A stretch of DNA of 64,000 bases from Cacajao melanocephalus. Lineage: Eukaryota; Chordata; Mammalia; Primates; Pitheciidae. A program made the position numbers and the translations under genes. Positions within the stretch are counted from its first letter, which is position 1. Every line of letters begins with the position of its first letter. The stretch is from assembly GCA_963573385.1 (NCBI GenBank), contig CAUYLG010017858.1:1-64000 (forward strand), given 5' to 3'. The notes below the pieces were generated by a model. It was not told the origin of the DNA and did no database searches. It saw only the letters and a program-made list of their open reading frames with translations. This document shows positions 11,430 through 23,520 of the stretch, in pieces.

Positions 11430-11945
11430 ATTATAAATCATTCTATTATAAGGACACAAGCACACATATGTTCATTGTGGCACTGTTTACAATAGCAAAG
11501 ACCTGGAAGCAACTCACATGCCCATCAATGATAGACTGGATAAAGAAAATGTGGCATATATACACCATGAAATACTATGCAGCCATAAAAAGGATGAGTT
11601 CGTGTCCTTTGCAGGGACATGGATGAATCTGGAAACCATCATTCTCAGCAAACTGACACAAGAACAGAAAACCAAACATCGCATGTTCTCACTCTTAGGC
11701 TGATGTTGAACAATGAGAACACATGGGCACAAGGAGGGGAACATCACACACTGGGGTATGTTGCGGGGTGGAGGGCTGGGGGAGGGACAGTGGGGGGGGG
11801 GAGGTTGGGGAGGGATAACGCTGGGAAAAATGCAAGATGTGGGTAAGGGGGGATGGAGACAGCAAACCACCATGGCATGTGTGTACCTATGCAACAATCC
11901 TGCAAGATCTGCACATGTACACCAGAACTTAAGGCACAATTTTAA
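11430..11945 (+). mobile_element. 5'-truncated L1PA-type 3' end
   Basis: Sense L1 ORF2 end (aatgtggcatatatacacca, cagccataaaaaggatgag, tcctttgcagggacatggat) followed by the G-rich 3'UTR tract (gggggggggg at about 11,791) and the cttgcac/catgtac tail region. The open frames on both strands here are L1 shadows. Confidence 0.85.
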
Positions 11946-12675
11946 AAATATAGAATAAGTTCAAGCTATTAAAAACATATAGAACTCTTTACTTATTAAG
12001 TTGAGAATATTCATTCCTCTAGAATACATCAAAAAAAAAAAAAAAGACCATCTGGACCATAAAGGAATAAATTCTGGAGGATCAGCATATATAACCTATA
12101 TAATCTATGACTATAATGTAGCAAGTAATTAATAACGAATGAATAACTTTTTAAAAAGCTTATATCTTTGGAAACCACACAGTCTTTGGGTTAAACAGAA
12201 ATATGAAGAGAACTGAGAAACACCCTTAGAACTAAATTGTGATGAAAATTTTGGAGACAGGGATAAAAACAGTTCTTAGAGCAAAATTTATGGCAAAAAT
12301 ATTTATCAGGAAAAAAAAATAAAAACAAAGCTAATTCAAATAAAACCACAGGAAAAAAGCAAGAAGGAACAAAATAGTAAATACAAAGTTAGAACTAAAG
12401 AACAAAATGATGAGAATGAATAAAAACAAAAGCTATTTCTTTGAAATGTTTGACGAGATTGGCAGACTGCCAAGACTGATCCAAGAAGAGAAAAGATGAG
12501 ACACAAACATATCAAATATATAGCAAGAGAGGAGACATGACCACTGAACAGAAGCAACATATTTGAAAACTTAAAGGGATCAATCCCAGAAAAAAAAAAG
12601 ATAAATTGCCAAAATTGGTACAAAAAGAAGTAGATAAATTCAAAAGGACCTTAAGTATTGAAAAATTTAAATAAA

Positions 12676-12745
12676 CGAAACTGCACGTTTTGCACATGCA
12701 CCCCAGAACTTACAAGTATAACAAATAAATTTTTAAAAATTTAAA
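12676..12745 (+). mobile_element. Very short L1 3' tail
   Basis: About 70 bp: ctgcacgttttgcacatgca, then cccagaacttacaagtata, then A-rich. This is the terminal L1PA 3'UTR only, embedded in an older L1. Confidence 0.6.
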
Positions 12746-12967
12746 TAATAATTAAAGATCTTGTTTCCTATCCTTAACAAAATTATACTCAGATCGCTAG
12801 AGATTTCTATCAGACTTTTAAGGAACAGTTCTAATTTTATAGTTCTTCCAGAAAAGAGAAAAAATAAAACTTCTCCAACTAATTCTATGAAATAATATAA
12901 TCTTGATTCCAAAATAGTACAATATGGGCAATAAAATAAAATTATAGTTCCATTTTACCTCTGAATA

Positions 12968-13060
12968 TATATATATATATATTTAAATCCTAAATAAACT
13001 ATTAGCTAATTATGTCCAAAAGTAGATTTTAAAATTTATATATATATATAAATATAATTA
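12968..13060. repeat. Two (TA)n runs
   Basis: atatatatatatatatat at about 12,968 and tatatatatatataaatata at about 13,039. Confidence 0.85.
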
Positions 13061-15299
13061 TTACTTCAGGATGATAATAGGATGCAAAAACTATTAAAAA
13101 TCATATAATCTATCTTTAAAATTTGCTACATTAGTATACTAAAAGATTAAAATAACATGTTCATCTCAATGCAGAAAATACTTTTGACAAATCTCAATGC
13201 TTAAACTATAAATAAATAGAAATTTACTTATTTGGTAAGTGTTATATATCAAAAAATATAGTAAATCTCATAATTAATGGAGAAACCTTAGAGGCATTCC
13301 CTTCATAAATAAAATCAGGAGCAATATCATTATTATTGTTTAACATAGTGGGGTGTCCTGCCCAATGCTATAGGGAAAGAAAAAGAAATAGGTACATTGA
13401 TTGAAAAAAAAACAACAAATGATATTACTTGCAGATAATATACTCTCTAGCTAGAAAAAAGCACCTAATCAACAAAGTATTACAACTAATAAGATAATTC
13501 AGCAAGTTTATCAGAAACAGTCAAGTTACAAAAATTAAAAGTGCTCTTCTCTCCAGCAATAACCAATTACAAAATGTATTTAAAAACAAGATATCATTCA
13601 GAACAGCAACAAAATGTAAAATAACTAGAAGATAATGAAAACCTATAATACCTCCATGTAGAAAATTTTTAAATCTAATGAATGATATAGAAGATCATCT
13701 GAATAAATGGAGAGACATTCCAAATCTTGGATGGGATGACTTAATATTATAAACATGTCAGTTCATATTAATCAATAATATGAATAATTCAGTACAATCA
13801 CAAATACTTCAAAATATTTTTGTTGAATTTTTTGAGAAGTTTGATAACCTCAAGTTTTTTATGGAAGAATAAAGATCCATGAACAGGTAAATCAACATTT
13901 CAAGAAAAAGGCAGAGTGGGTACTTGCCCTACCAAGTATTAAGACATACTACACACAGTAATAAAACAATGTGATATTATTGCAATGACAAATAGATTAG
14001 TGAAACATGATAAGGAGCTTAGAAATATAACTATGTTTATATGGAAACTTAATATATGGTAAAATGGGGACGATACATCAATGGAAAAAGGAGAGATTAA
14101 TAGGAGTTGCCAACCTGGCTCATGCTGTAGATAAAAACAAAATTGGATCTTTACCTAAAATCACATACAGAGATAGACTGCAAATGAAATAAATATCTGA
14201 ATGTGAAGCTTAAAACAACAAAGTAGAGAGAAGAATATACGGGAAAGTATCTTAGTAATGTCAGCACAGGAAAGAACATTGTAGATAAGAACGTCACAGG
14301 CACACATAATACAAAAATAGTGATGACTTTTATTACATTATAATTGAAGATTTCTGTTCAGTGAAAGACACATGAACAAAGTTAACAGAAAGATGACACA
14401 TTGAAAGTTTTTGCAGTATCTAAAACCAACAACCTACTAATATCTAAAACATATAATGAACGTCTTAAAGCAAAATAAAATTAACAGAAAAATGGGCAAA
14501 GTATTTGAACAGGCAATGTGTAGAATAGGGTAATCAAGATGGCTTACAAATATACAAAAAGATGTTCAAATTCATGAATAAGGGAAATCAAAATAACAGT
14601 GAAATGGGCTGGAAAAAGTTAGAAAACTAGATATTGCTGGGTGTTGGCAGGGATGTGGGTTTAGGAAACCTCAGGCACTTCTGGTAAGAAAGCAAAGCTG
14701 TTCTGGAGAGTTATCTGACAGTATCTAGTCAATATCAAGTGTACACATAACCTGCTTCCGAGAAGTTCTACTTCTGTGTGTATGGCCCCCAAAAATATCT
14801 CCCAGAGATCTATAATGGGTATATGTAAGAGGATGTTCATCACAGCATTATTTTTAGTGCTGAAGAATTAATTAGAAGCAATCTGAGTGTTCATCATCAG
14901 GGAAGTGCAGAGGTATACTGAGTAGATGCAAAGCAACTGCACAGTTAGAAGCAATGGTCTAGATATATACACTGCAACATGGATACTAAATTTAAAAAAA
15001 AAAGAATGAGATCTAACATAAAATAGCACTTACATAAAAGTAAAACTCTACAAACATAAAAGTAACAACACACACTTTACAAGCACCTGTACAAATTAAG
15101 AGATACACAGTAAACTCATTAGAATAATTATCTGGTGAGGGAGGAGGAGAGGACTGAGAATAAAGAATGTGGATGAAGGTTAGCCAACTTTTCCAAAGAA
15201 GAATTTGCATAGCTTAATAATTATAATGTGTCATGAAATAAGGAATATGATTAACTCAAATCTCTATACCTAGTATTTAAAAAAAATAAACATTGATAT

Positions 15300-15790
15300 C
15301 CTGAGTGCTGATGGTCTCAAGTCAGCAAAAAGTCTGGGAACAAAGCCTATGAAGGGTTAATTTTGCAAGCTCACATAACAATCACCAAGGAGATTATCAA
15401 TCAAACATCTGCTTAATCTACAAGACGTAGGTGGTGAATTATGAAGGATGAGTAACTAGGATCCTTACAAGGAGGGAATAAAGTCCAAGTTGATAGAACG
15501 TTAGTGTTGAGTAGATAGAGGAGTCTTCAGGTATTGAAAACTTAGTGAGGGTTCCGTAATCCAGATTAAGTACTAATCTTCACCAAGAAGAATTTAGGAA
15601 TAGAAATTACCTAAAGTAGTTAGTAAACTGATTAGCATCAGTTCAGCTATGCTGCTAATCTGATTTTGATCTCTCTCAGTTATGATAAAAGTCTCTGCCT
15701 AGTCATGATAGCAACTTTCTTTGTTTTTAAGTCTTCTCTACTTCCAACATTAAAGCCCTGGCCTAAAGTAAGAGCCCTAAGGTCCTGCTA
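15300..15790. other. No gene recognised
   Basis: Non-coding; no repeat family assigned. Confidence 0.5.
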
Positions 15791-15794
15791 CCTA

Positions 15795-16566
15795 ATGACA
15801 TGATACTGTTGATACCAACCCCCGATTACCCACTGCCCACTGAAATCTCCTATTCCTGCCTTCTCCATCACTGAGTTCTGTCACCTGTCAGACCTTACTT
15901 CATTGGATTTCCCCCCCTAACTTGCCCCACACCAGCTGCTTCCCATCCCACTAACCTATTGCCTCTTGTTCTTCACCCCCTCTCATCTTTCACCTCCAGT
16001 GTATCACCAAGATTTGCTTTTAGAACCTTTCTTCTCTTCAATCCCACTGCCGATGCCTTAGTTTGAGAATTTACTATCTCTTCCTTCTTTTATATAAGTT
16101 GCCTGTATCCAGCTCAATCCACCATCCATACCTCTAGTAGTTATGTTTACTGAATAAAAATCTGCTTCTGTCAATTTTCCACTTAAAAACCGTTCAGTTG
16201 CCACCCAATATAAATAATATCTACATCACTTAGCGTGGCTTGCAAGGTCTTTCCATATGACCTTTCAGGCCTACCTCTCCCTGTTCTTTCCCATACAATC
16301 CAATAAACACATTCTTTAAAGTTCAGCTCAAATATTCCCTCCTTGTGACCTCTCTAAAAGAAAATAACTTGCTTCCTCATCTGTCTTACAATAATTTACA
16401 AATACCTTTATTGTAACACATATCATATTGTTTACATGTATGCTTTCTTCATTAGATTATAAACTCTTGGAGGACAAGGAGCATGCCTTCTTCATTTATA
16501 GTTCTGTGACAAGCGTGGTGATTGGCAGGTAGTCATTGGCAACAAATGTTTGTTGAATGAATAAAT
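15795..16566 (+). mobile_element. L2 LINE 3' end
   Basis: Sense L2 3' region: cacttagcgtggcttgcaag, gaccttt.aggcc, agttcagctcaaatattccc, gattataaactcttggagga, and the terminal aatgtttgttgaatgaataa. Confidence 0.75.
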
Positions 16567-16645
16567 GATCCCTAAATACTGTGACCTATCTTTTAGTCTG
16601 AATTTCCCTCAGTTACCTGCAGAAATAGTCCCTCTGGAATATATT

Positions 16646-16718
16646 CTTGTCTATCTGTCTGTCTACCTGTCTGTCTATCTATCTATCTATTTATCTGTCT
16701 ATCTATCTATCTATCTAG
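16646..16718. repeat. (TCTA/TCTG)n tetranucleotide microsatellite
   Basis: ctatctgtctgtctacctgt followed by repeated ctat units. The 71-codon frame across it, with a YLSVYLS-type repeat, is a microsatellite artefact. Confidence 0.92.
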
Positions 16719-17393
16719 CATATCCCTATGTACAAAGGAAACAAGTGAGAAAGGAGAGTAGAGCTTATTCCAAGTTCTAGTCCCTCCTGATTTACATTCT
16801 CTTGTAATTATTAGCCTATGTTAGACCATGTCTGAACAGAAAATATTGGCGAAGCCCTTGGTCATGACTAGCTATAATGTCTCTATTATGGCTTGCTCCT
16901 GGATTTTTTTTTTCCAGTTTCCTGATGCTGCATCACTCTGCTGCCAGTCCTCACTGTTTCTATGGAACATGAAATGGTAAATGGTCCATCCTTTACTGCT
17001 GATACTAGTCATTGCTGAAATAACCACCCTAAAGATCTCACAATCTCTGTTTATAACCATGAATTCAAGTCATGAAGACTCTCTCCCTTAACTACACAGG
17101 ATGATTCAGTTGTTTTATCTATTATTTTTTCTGTTCTTACTTTTGTCCTTAATTGTTAGACAAAACTTTCATATAACACAATTACTACATAAATGCCCCT
17201 CCCTTCACACCTTAGAATGCCTCTGGCCATCTCTGTAATTGTGCATGAGAGGTTTAATAAAGTACCATACATTTGGGAAAAATAACTTTATTGATATAAG
17301 CACTTCCTGGAGAATATTTTTTCACTATACAAAAAACTCATATTTGATCATTGTTTTCTCTATATCTGCCTATCTCTCTCACATACATTCTCA

Positions 17394-17525
17394 GTGTGTG
17401 TGCGCGTGTGTGCGCGCGTGTGTGTGTCCAGTGACTTCTGCATCTGTACTAGCTGGAAATAACATATATGTCACATATACCCCTACCGCACACACACGCG
17501 TGCACACACGCGCACACACACAAAT
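17394..17525. repeat. (TG)n and (CA)n tracts facing each other
   Basis: gtgtgtgcgcgtgtgtgcgc at about 17,396 and a complementary cacacacacgcgtgcacaca-type tract at about 17,490. The two could pair as a hairpin with a loop of roughly 65 bp. Alternating purine/pyrimidine with CG steps is Z-DNA-prone. Confidence 0.8.
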
Positions 17526-17752
17526 ATATACACCTCTGCCACAGTCTTCCTTCAATTCTATTCTCAATTTCCAGCCTTGTCAGCCATCCTGATTTCCTCT
17601 TCTCCAAACCTCAAGGAAGCTGTTAATGAGTATCTGAGAATGAAAATGTTGGGCATATAAAAACACTGAGAGACAATCCATATTGGCGTAAAATGGTTTG
17701 CTTATATCCAGAAAAACCTTATTCTCTCTCACGCTCATTCCCTCTACATCTT

Positions 17753-17870
17753 TTGCCTCCTTCTCTCTTTCTGTCTCTCTCTCATTCTGTCTCTATCACA
17801 TGCACACACATACGTGCACACACACACACGTGCACACACACACAGAGAAAGAGAGAGAGAGAGAGAGAGA
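17753..17870. repeat. Compound (CT)n-(CA)n-(GA)n microsatellite
   Basis: CT-rich run at 17,760-17,795, cacacacacacgtgcacaca at about 17,820, then gagagagagagagagagaga at about 17,850. The open frames on both strands here are low-complexity. Confidence 0.85.
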
Positions 17871-17874
17871 AGAA

Positions 17875-18890
17875 CTGGCTATAAAGAAAGCAGCATTTGA
17901 GGGCATCAAAGGTAACTTGAACGTTTTGTTTGCTTGGGATCAACACCATTGTCCTGGCAAATACAAGCTCCAAGTGGAAGTGTTTTAGCAAGATACTGCT
18001 CCACCACTATACGGCTAACTAAGCAGGAACATCAGCTTCAATGATGCCATGGAATTCAAGAGAATATTCAACCTGGAAAAATTCTAACCTCAAACAGCAC
18101 CTCCCAAAAGATGACTACAGCTCCTGTAGGAAATCATTTAACCACAAATTCCAACTCCCCTTCAATCCTACTGCCTCAGTCATACATCTCAGAGGGCTGA
18201 TCCTTGAATCGTGACAACCTGACCCACATCAGCAGCTCAGAGGCCAGATGGCAAAACAATGCCTTTCCAGCCTACTGGGTAGGAAAAGGGAGGGACAACC
18301 AATTGAATGATTATAATTGAAATCCTATAATTTATTATTTGTCAATAACTTCTACCTTGGGGGAGTTCTCTTCACTCCTTAGCAAATGCTGGCAACCACA
18401 ATATGTAACCACAGACACCTAAAACACCTCTGAAACCATTTCATTATGTGGCAACAATGAAATGGAGAATAAGGTCTCTGTGGAGATAGAGAAGACATGC
18501 CACATCACATAGTTCACTATTCAACAGGCAGAAATTTTAAAGACTTAGGAGGGAAAATTTTTGTGAGATTCTGAGGGTAAAAGCTATCGTGAAAGTGGGC
18601 TCAGCTGGACTGGCAAGAAGTGTGGCATAAAAAACCCAAGAACTATCCTCCTATTTGCAACATAATTGAAGTTGATAGTTCTGTTACCCCTGCAGTTATT
18701 AAACTGCACAGATCAAATAACCACCTGAACTGAACTGTACTGAGTCAAGCAAAGAAATTTACTTCAGTCATAGAATAGTAGCTCTCAGGTTGAAAGAGGC
18801 AACTATTAGTTGTCTGCCCAATGTTCCTCTACTTAACTCCTCTCTAAATTATCCCTGTCTCATGTTCATTTCCCTGTAATTGATGCAACC
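17875..18890. other. No gene recognised
   Basis: Unique-looking non-coding sequence; I could not assign a repeat family or exon. Confidence 0.5.
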
Positions 18891-19030
18891 TGATGCAACA
18901 TAAAGAGGATTTGGAGTGAAAAGCCCTGAGTTGGAGGCCTGGGTCTTGACTTTTTAATTTACAAGCCATGCAACATTAGACCTTCTAGTCTTCCACTACA
19001 ATATGAGCAGATTGAGCTAGCTGATGCCAA
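18890..19030 (+). mobile_element. MIR SINE fragment
   Basis: Decayed sense MIR: ttggagtgaaaagccctgag, ggcctgggtcttgac, then caagccatgcaacattagac. Confidence 0.4.
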
Positions 19031-19840
19031 GATTCCATCCAGTTCAAAATTCTTTAGGCAATAATAGGGAACTCACTATCTCCAAAAATAATTATTTGCA
19101 TGTTTGGACAATTCTATTAAAAAGTCCTTACTTATATAAAGTCAAAACATGGTTTCTTATAGTTTTTACATATTTATCTGAGTTCTACCTGCCTTGGGAT
19201 TATATAGTCCAAGTATAATCTCTCTTCTATACAACATCCATTCATATAGCCAAAGACAGATATTGAGTCTCCCATCCATCCACCCATCCATCCATCCATT
19301 CATCCATCCCACTGAGTTCTGTTTGCCACTCATCCAGACAATCATTCTATCTACTTTACTCACAACACATACCAATTTGTCCATATCCTTATTGAAAAAT
19401 AGTCATCAGAACTGAACAAAGAGCTACAGAAACAATCTGTTGAATGCTGAGTGAAGAACATCACCACCTATTTTGTTCCAGCTAATGTGTTTCTTTTAAA
19501 ACAGCCTAATATCGCATTACATTTTGGCTATGGCATCACTCTGCCACTGCCAGAATACTGCTTCTTTTACTTGTGTCTTCTACCCTATCCTTGTAAAGTT
19601 AATTTGGAACTGGAGTCAGAATTTTACTTTTCTATCAGATTCATTTATCAGATTCGAGCCACTGGTGCAACATGCTAAAATCTTCTTGAATCCTCAGTCT
19701 ATCCGAAAAATATTTGCCATCTAACCAAATTTTCACCTAAGTTATTGCTAAAATATAATGAGCATAACATGGTCTGGAAAAAAGTCCTGGAGCAGACCAC
19801 TAAACACTATTCTCCATATTTACATAATTCTGCAAGATTT
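19030..19840 (+). mobile_element. Ancient CR1/L3-like repeat, heavily decayed
   Basis: The order of phrases (gggaactcactatctcc, a run of short T-rich blocks, tttgtccatatccttattga, agaactgaacaaagagctac, cttcttgaatcctcagtc, taatgagcataacatggtc) follows a widespread ancient mammalian CR1/L3-type repeat as I remember it. The assignment is from memory of the consensus and the family is tentative. Confidence 0.4.
19272..19312. repeat. (CCAT)n microsatellite
   Basis: catccatccacccatccatc and following units. The PSIHPSIHP-type frame and its antisense GWMDGWMDG-type frame are artefacts. Confidence 0.9.
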
Positions 19841-20089
19841 GGGGTCTTCTGGCCATTAAAAGGTCAGATCCAAGATTGCCTCATTCTTGACACTCTCTCA
19901 ACTCTACCTTCTTCAATCACTTATAGCCCATGGTCTAGTCTTTCTGCTGATCCTGCAATGATTTCCACAGTAAAGTTCAGCTAAGATGTGGGTACCTTGA
20001 GAAAAACCACTGTTTAAAACATTAGAAACATAAATAAGGCTAACAGAAAAAGGACAAAAGTTCACACCCAGAACAATATGCCACGGTGG

Positions 20090-20310
20090 AAAGAATGTGC
20101 GAGTCTGAATAATCTCAGATTAAATCTTAGTTCTGTAACTTACTTGCTTGGTGACCTTGGGTACCTTATCAGTATCAGTTCTCTCATATCTAAAGTAGAG
20201 GTAATAATAATGACCTCACAGGGTTGTCCTGATCATTAAAATTAATACATGCAGAATATTAGCACATTCTTAGCACATAATAGGTATACAATATAGATTA
20301 CTATCATTAT
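20090..20310 (+). mobile_element. MIR SINE
   Basis: Sense MIR: aacttacttgcttggtgacc, ttgggtacc, taataataatgacctcacag, ggttgtcctgatcattaaaa, agcacataataggtatacaa. Confidence 0.75.
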
Positions 20311-20499
20311 TACAGCATGGTAGAGCTAAAAATGCAATAACCACTGGCATAAAAAAAATTAAACCCAAGAAGAAAAAATAGAAAATGAAGACCTACGTTC
20401 TATAGGTGTTAACCAATACTCCACAAAACAAAGAATCAATGATGTAAGAATTAGGACATTAAAAACAATTTTAAACACTCTGGCATATTTTTATCTCTT

Positions 20500-21560
20500 T
20501 GACTCTGAACAAGATTGGCACACCCTTGCATCTCTTATTTGATCATGTCCCAGGCATTGCTATAGGGCCCAACGACACATAGGATGACTCAGACTTAGTC
20601 AATGCTAGGGTGAGAATAAACACAATTTGAGGCACCAGGGGGCAGGGGGAAGTCATATAAATAAGTAATCAATATAAAATATCACCAGTGCTATTGAGAG
20701 GTAAATACAGAGTATACGAGGGAACAGTGATAAATCTGGAGATGTCAGATAAGGCTTTATGCAGGAGGTGATAATTCTGAAGCATCTTAAAAGATAAAGA
20801 GAATTTAATGTTGAGGGTCTCTCAAATTATGGTAGTGGAGGATAGCACGCAAATATTTTAAATAGTAGTGGACCAATACAGGCTCATCCAAGAAATACTG
20901 ATCACTCTAGAGTGACTTTTCCTTGAGATACAGATAATAAGAGAGAGGAGCTGGAAAGATACAGATTCATGCCTATTGTAAAGGGGCTTGTATGTCAAGT
21001 AAAGAAATTTGGAAATCTGCAGGCAAGAAGAAACCAGCACAGGGAATGACATACGTTGGTAAGATGAATTAGCCAGCTTAATAGGAGAAAGAGAGGCTAG
21101 TTACAACACTTTTTTTTTTAACCAATGCCCAGTTGAAAGATGGTCAAGTCCAGAACTAAAATTATAGCACTGGAGGTAGAGAATAGGCCCACATAACAAA
21201 ATACAAGTCTGAGTAGAATTGATATGATGTGACATGAGTATGAGGGGTTAAGGAAAAGGAGAAATGAAAATAACTTTGTCTAGCTTGAGACACCCAGTGT
21301 GTGGGGACATCATTACCAATATACGGACGTCTGGAGGACAGTCCATTTTGGTAGGAGGCACAATGTAACTTCAGTTTTCAATAGCATGGATTGAGATAAC
21401 CACGAGACATCCATATGGAGATGCAATCTGCTCAACTTAACAGTGTGTAGATCATGAGAGACCAGGGATAGGAGTCCCCTGTATATCTGTGGCAATAACT
21501 GAGAAAACTCATGGTTTAAGAAGGGAGAGTATGTTGAACATGTCTCTGATGCCACGATGC
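20500..21560 (-). mobile_element. L2 LINE, antisense, upstream of FLG
   Basis: Antisense L2 body: gtaaaggggcttgtatgtca, gaaatttggaaatctgcagg, then a taacttcagttttcaatagc ... gagacatccatatggagatg block equivalent to the L2 phrase about a second-site primer region read in reverse. It ends about 0.6 kb upstream of the FLG exon 1. Confidence 0.6.
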
Positions 21561-22080
21561 AATAACCTTGAAAACAGAGGAAAATTACACGAATGATTCT
21601 TACCTAATAAACTCATGCTTCTAGTGATCACCACTTCTAACTCAATTATTCACATTCTTGCTCTTCTTTGAAAAATTAATGTTAAATTTGCCTATCAATA
21701 ATTTCTGGAAGATAGCATTCATCTCATGGCAAGTTCTCTAAGTACCCAAAGATGGGATTCATAGATTAAAAAGGAACATATTATAGATGTTTGTGATGTT
21801 TTCTTATCATAAATTAAATTTCAATTCTATAAATGTATTAATATGTCCTATTCTTCTAGAGACAAGGATCAGGAAGTGTATTTATCAATAGATATTTATC
21901 AAGCACCTACCAAGCCAAAGTGGATTTACGAAAAAGTAGGTGTGGGCCCTGCACACAAAGAACCTGTATTAGCCAAAGGGACCCTTCCATAAAATTTCCA
22001 GTATGTAAACCTAAATTTGGAACTTGCTAAAACAAGTACAGATGAGTACGTGAGGAAGCTGGGAAGTAAACACATGTTGC

Positions 22081-22212
22081 TGGAGAAATAGAGGTGGAGT
22101 TATGGGTGGATCTAGGTTTGGTTAGGAATGAATCAGACCATCCCACAGAGGGTGACTCCTCCCTGCATGGGCCTGCTACCAGTATAAAAAGGCGATTGTC
22201 TCAGACTTCAAT
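22081..22212 (+). promoter_or_regulatory. FLG: FLG promoter with TATA box and AP-1-like site
   Basis: TATAAAAA at 22183-22190 lies about 80 nt before the exon 1 donor. An AP-1-like tgactcc at 22153-22159 lies about 30 nt upstream of the TATA box; AP-1 control of FLG in keratinocytes is established for human. The block gggtggatct ... aatcagaccatc ... cagagggtgactcctcc is conserved in the relic modules at 5,610 and 56,330, which shows it is an ancestral SFTP promoter unit. Transcription is expected to start near 22,205-22,215. Confidence 0.75.
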
Positions 22213-22263
22213 ACCCAGCAAGCTCCTTCAGGCTACATTATATTTGCTCTTTTGGTGAACAAG
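22210..22263 (+). other. FLG: FLG exon 1, non-coding (5' end approximate)
   Basis: Short 5' untranslated exon ending ...ggtgaacaag with donor gtaagaag at 22264. SFTP genes typically have a short non-coding exon 1, the start codon in exon 2 and one giant exon 3. The 5' end is inferred from TATA spacing. Confidence 0.7.
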
Positions 22264-22469
22264 GTAAGAAGGAATACATTTAACTTTGCCTCCTTACTAT
22301 TAAGCAAGGTGGAAATCTGAATGTGTGAGTACTATAAGGCTCTCCAAGTTTAGGGTTTTTCTCTTTCTTTTTAGTGGCACTGTCACTGAAAGGTTTATTT
22401 GTATACAGAAGGAAAATGAGGGCATACATTTGCTTTCCATATAGCTGTTCAATACTCTTTGTATTGTTA

Positions 22470-23520
22470 GATTGTCCATTTATTCATTTATTTAACGAAT
22501 ATGTATTAACTACCTTCTACTTGGTCTTGGCTCTGATTATGCAGCAGGAAGCTACATAAACTTGCTAGCAGCTTACCTTTAGTAGGGGGAAACATTCAGT
22601 AAACAACAACAAATGAATAAGATAATTTCAAATAATGGTGAGAATAATGAAGAATATAAAAGAGTGATGTAGTAGAGCAGAGGTATTCCATCTTTTGGCC
22701 TCCCTGGGCTACACTGGAAGAAGAACTGTCTTGGGCCACACAAAATACACTAACACTAACAATAGCTGATGAGCTTTTTTTTTTAAAACAAAACAAAACT
22801 CATAATGTTTAAGAACGTTTACAAATTTGTAAATTTGGGGCACATTCAAAACTGTCCTGGACCACAGATTGGACAAGCTTGTAAAGTGATGGGAGGGAGG
22901 AGGAGGATGCTTTAAATTACATGGCCAGGGGAAGACCTCTCTAGGGAATTCTCTTTTGAGTTGGGATCTTAATAACAAAAGAAACTAGCCAAGGCAAAGC
23001 GCAAGATTCTAAGTAGGAGTAAATTTGTTTCAAAGAACAAAAAGAAGCTAGTGTGTCTTAGAACATACATAATTAAAAAGAGGACCAGTGGTAGAGATGA
23101 TGTCAGAGAGCTAGACAGGAGTAGGCCATGTAAAAAGGGGCACAGTATAATTAAAACGGTACATGTTAGATTTTGACATGTACTTAAAAGGGTATTAAGC
23201 AAAAGGAGGAGTAAGATAATCTATGGTTTTAGAAGTCCACTCTTGGCTGCTATGTGGAAAACAGGATTATAGGAAGGCAAGAGCAGGAACATGGAGAGAG
23301 ACTGCTGTCATTTATGTGAAAGACGATGGAAATAATAGAAATAAGGAGAAATAACTGCTCAAACCAAAATCTAGAAGTTATCCATGATTCCTGTTTTCTC
23401 GTCACACTGATTCATCACCATGTCCACTCAACTCTGCCTATAAACATGCTAATCTATCCATTTATCTCCTTCTCCACCATTCTCATCCTAATCCAGGATA
23501 CCCTTTTCTCCCAACACTAT
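22470..23520 (-). mobile_element. L2 LINE with 5' inversion, in FLG intron 1
   Basis: Antisense L2 begins with its 3' end at about 22,470 (ccatttattcatttatttaa) and runs to about 23,330 (gaaagacgatgg), interrupted by another repeat at 22,679-22,881. From about 23,355 to 23,520 the sequence is sense L2 (agttatccatgattcctgtt ... ctcatcctaatccagg). The two pieces meet at about the same L2 coordinate, the signature of a twin-primed insertion. Confidence 0.6.
22679..22881. mobile_element. hAT-like DNA transposon remnant inside the L2
   Basis: Ends are short imperfect terminal inverted repeats (cagaggtattccatc at the left; gattggacaagcttg at the right). The interior phrase tgggctacactggaagaaga and the catgttt/tttgggg segment are a commonly seen interspersed repeat whose family name I cannot give with certainty. 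Confidence 0.5.

Larger units (their letters stand above)
10150..15290 (+). mobile_element. Old L1 (L1M-type), probably 5'-inverted, with younger insertions
   Basis: 10,150-10,890 reads as antisense L1 ORF2-like sequence. From about 10,890 the sequence reads as sense L1 ORF2 and 3' region (for example ggcagactgccaagactgat at 12,461, tcatctcaatgcagaaaata, gacaaatctcaatgc) to an A-rich end near 15,290. This antisense-then-sense order is what a twin-primed, 5'-inverted insertion gives. Open frames are short and stop-ridden. A younger L1 3' end is nested at 11,430-11,945. Confidence 0.6.

Noticed and set aside
19194..19415. PSIHPSIHP-type frame as a small repeat protein
   Set aside because: It translates a CCAT microsatellite.
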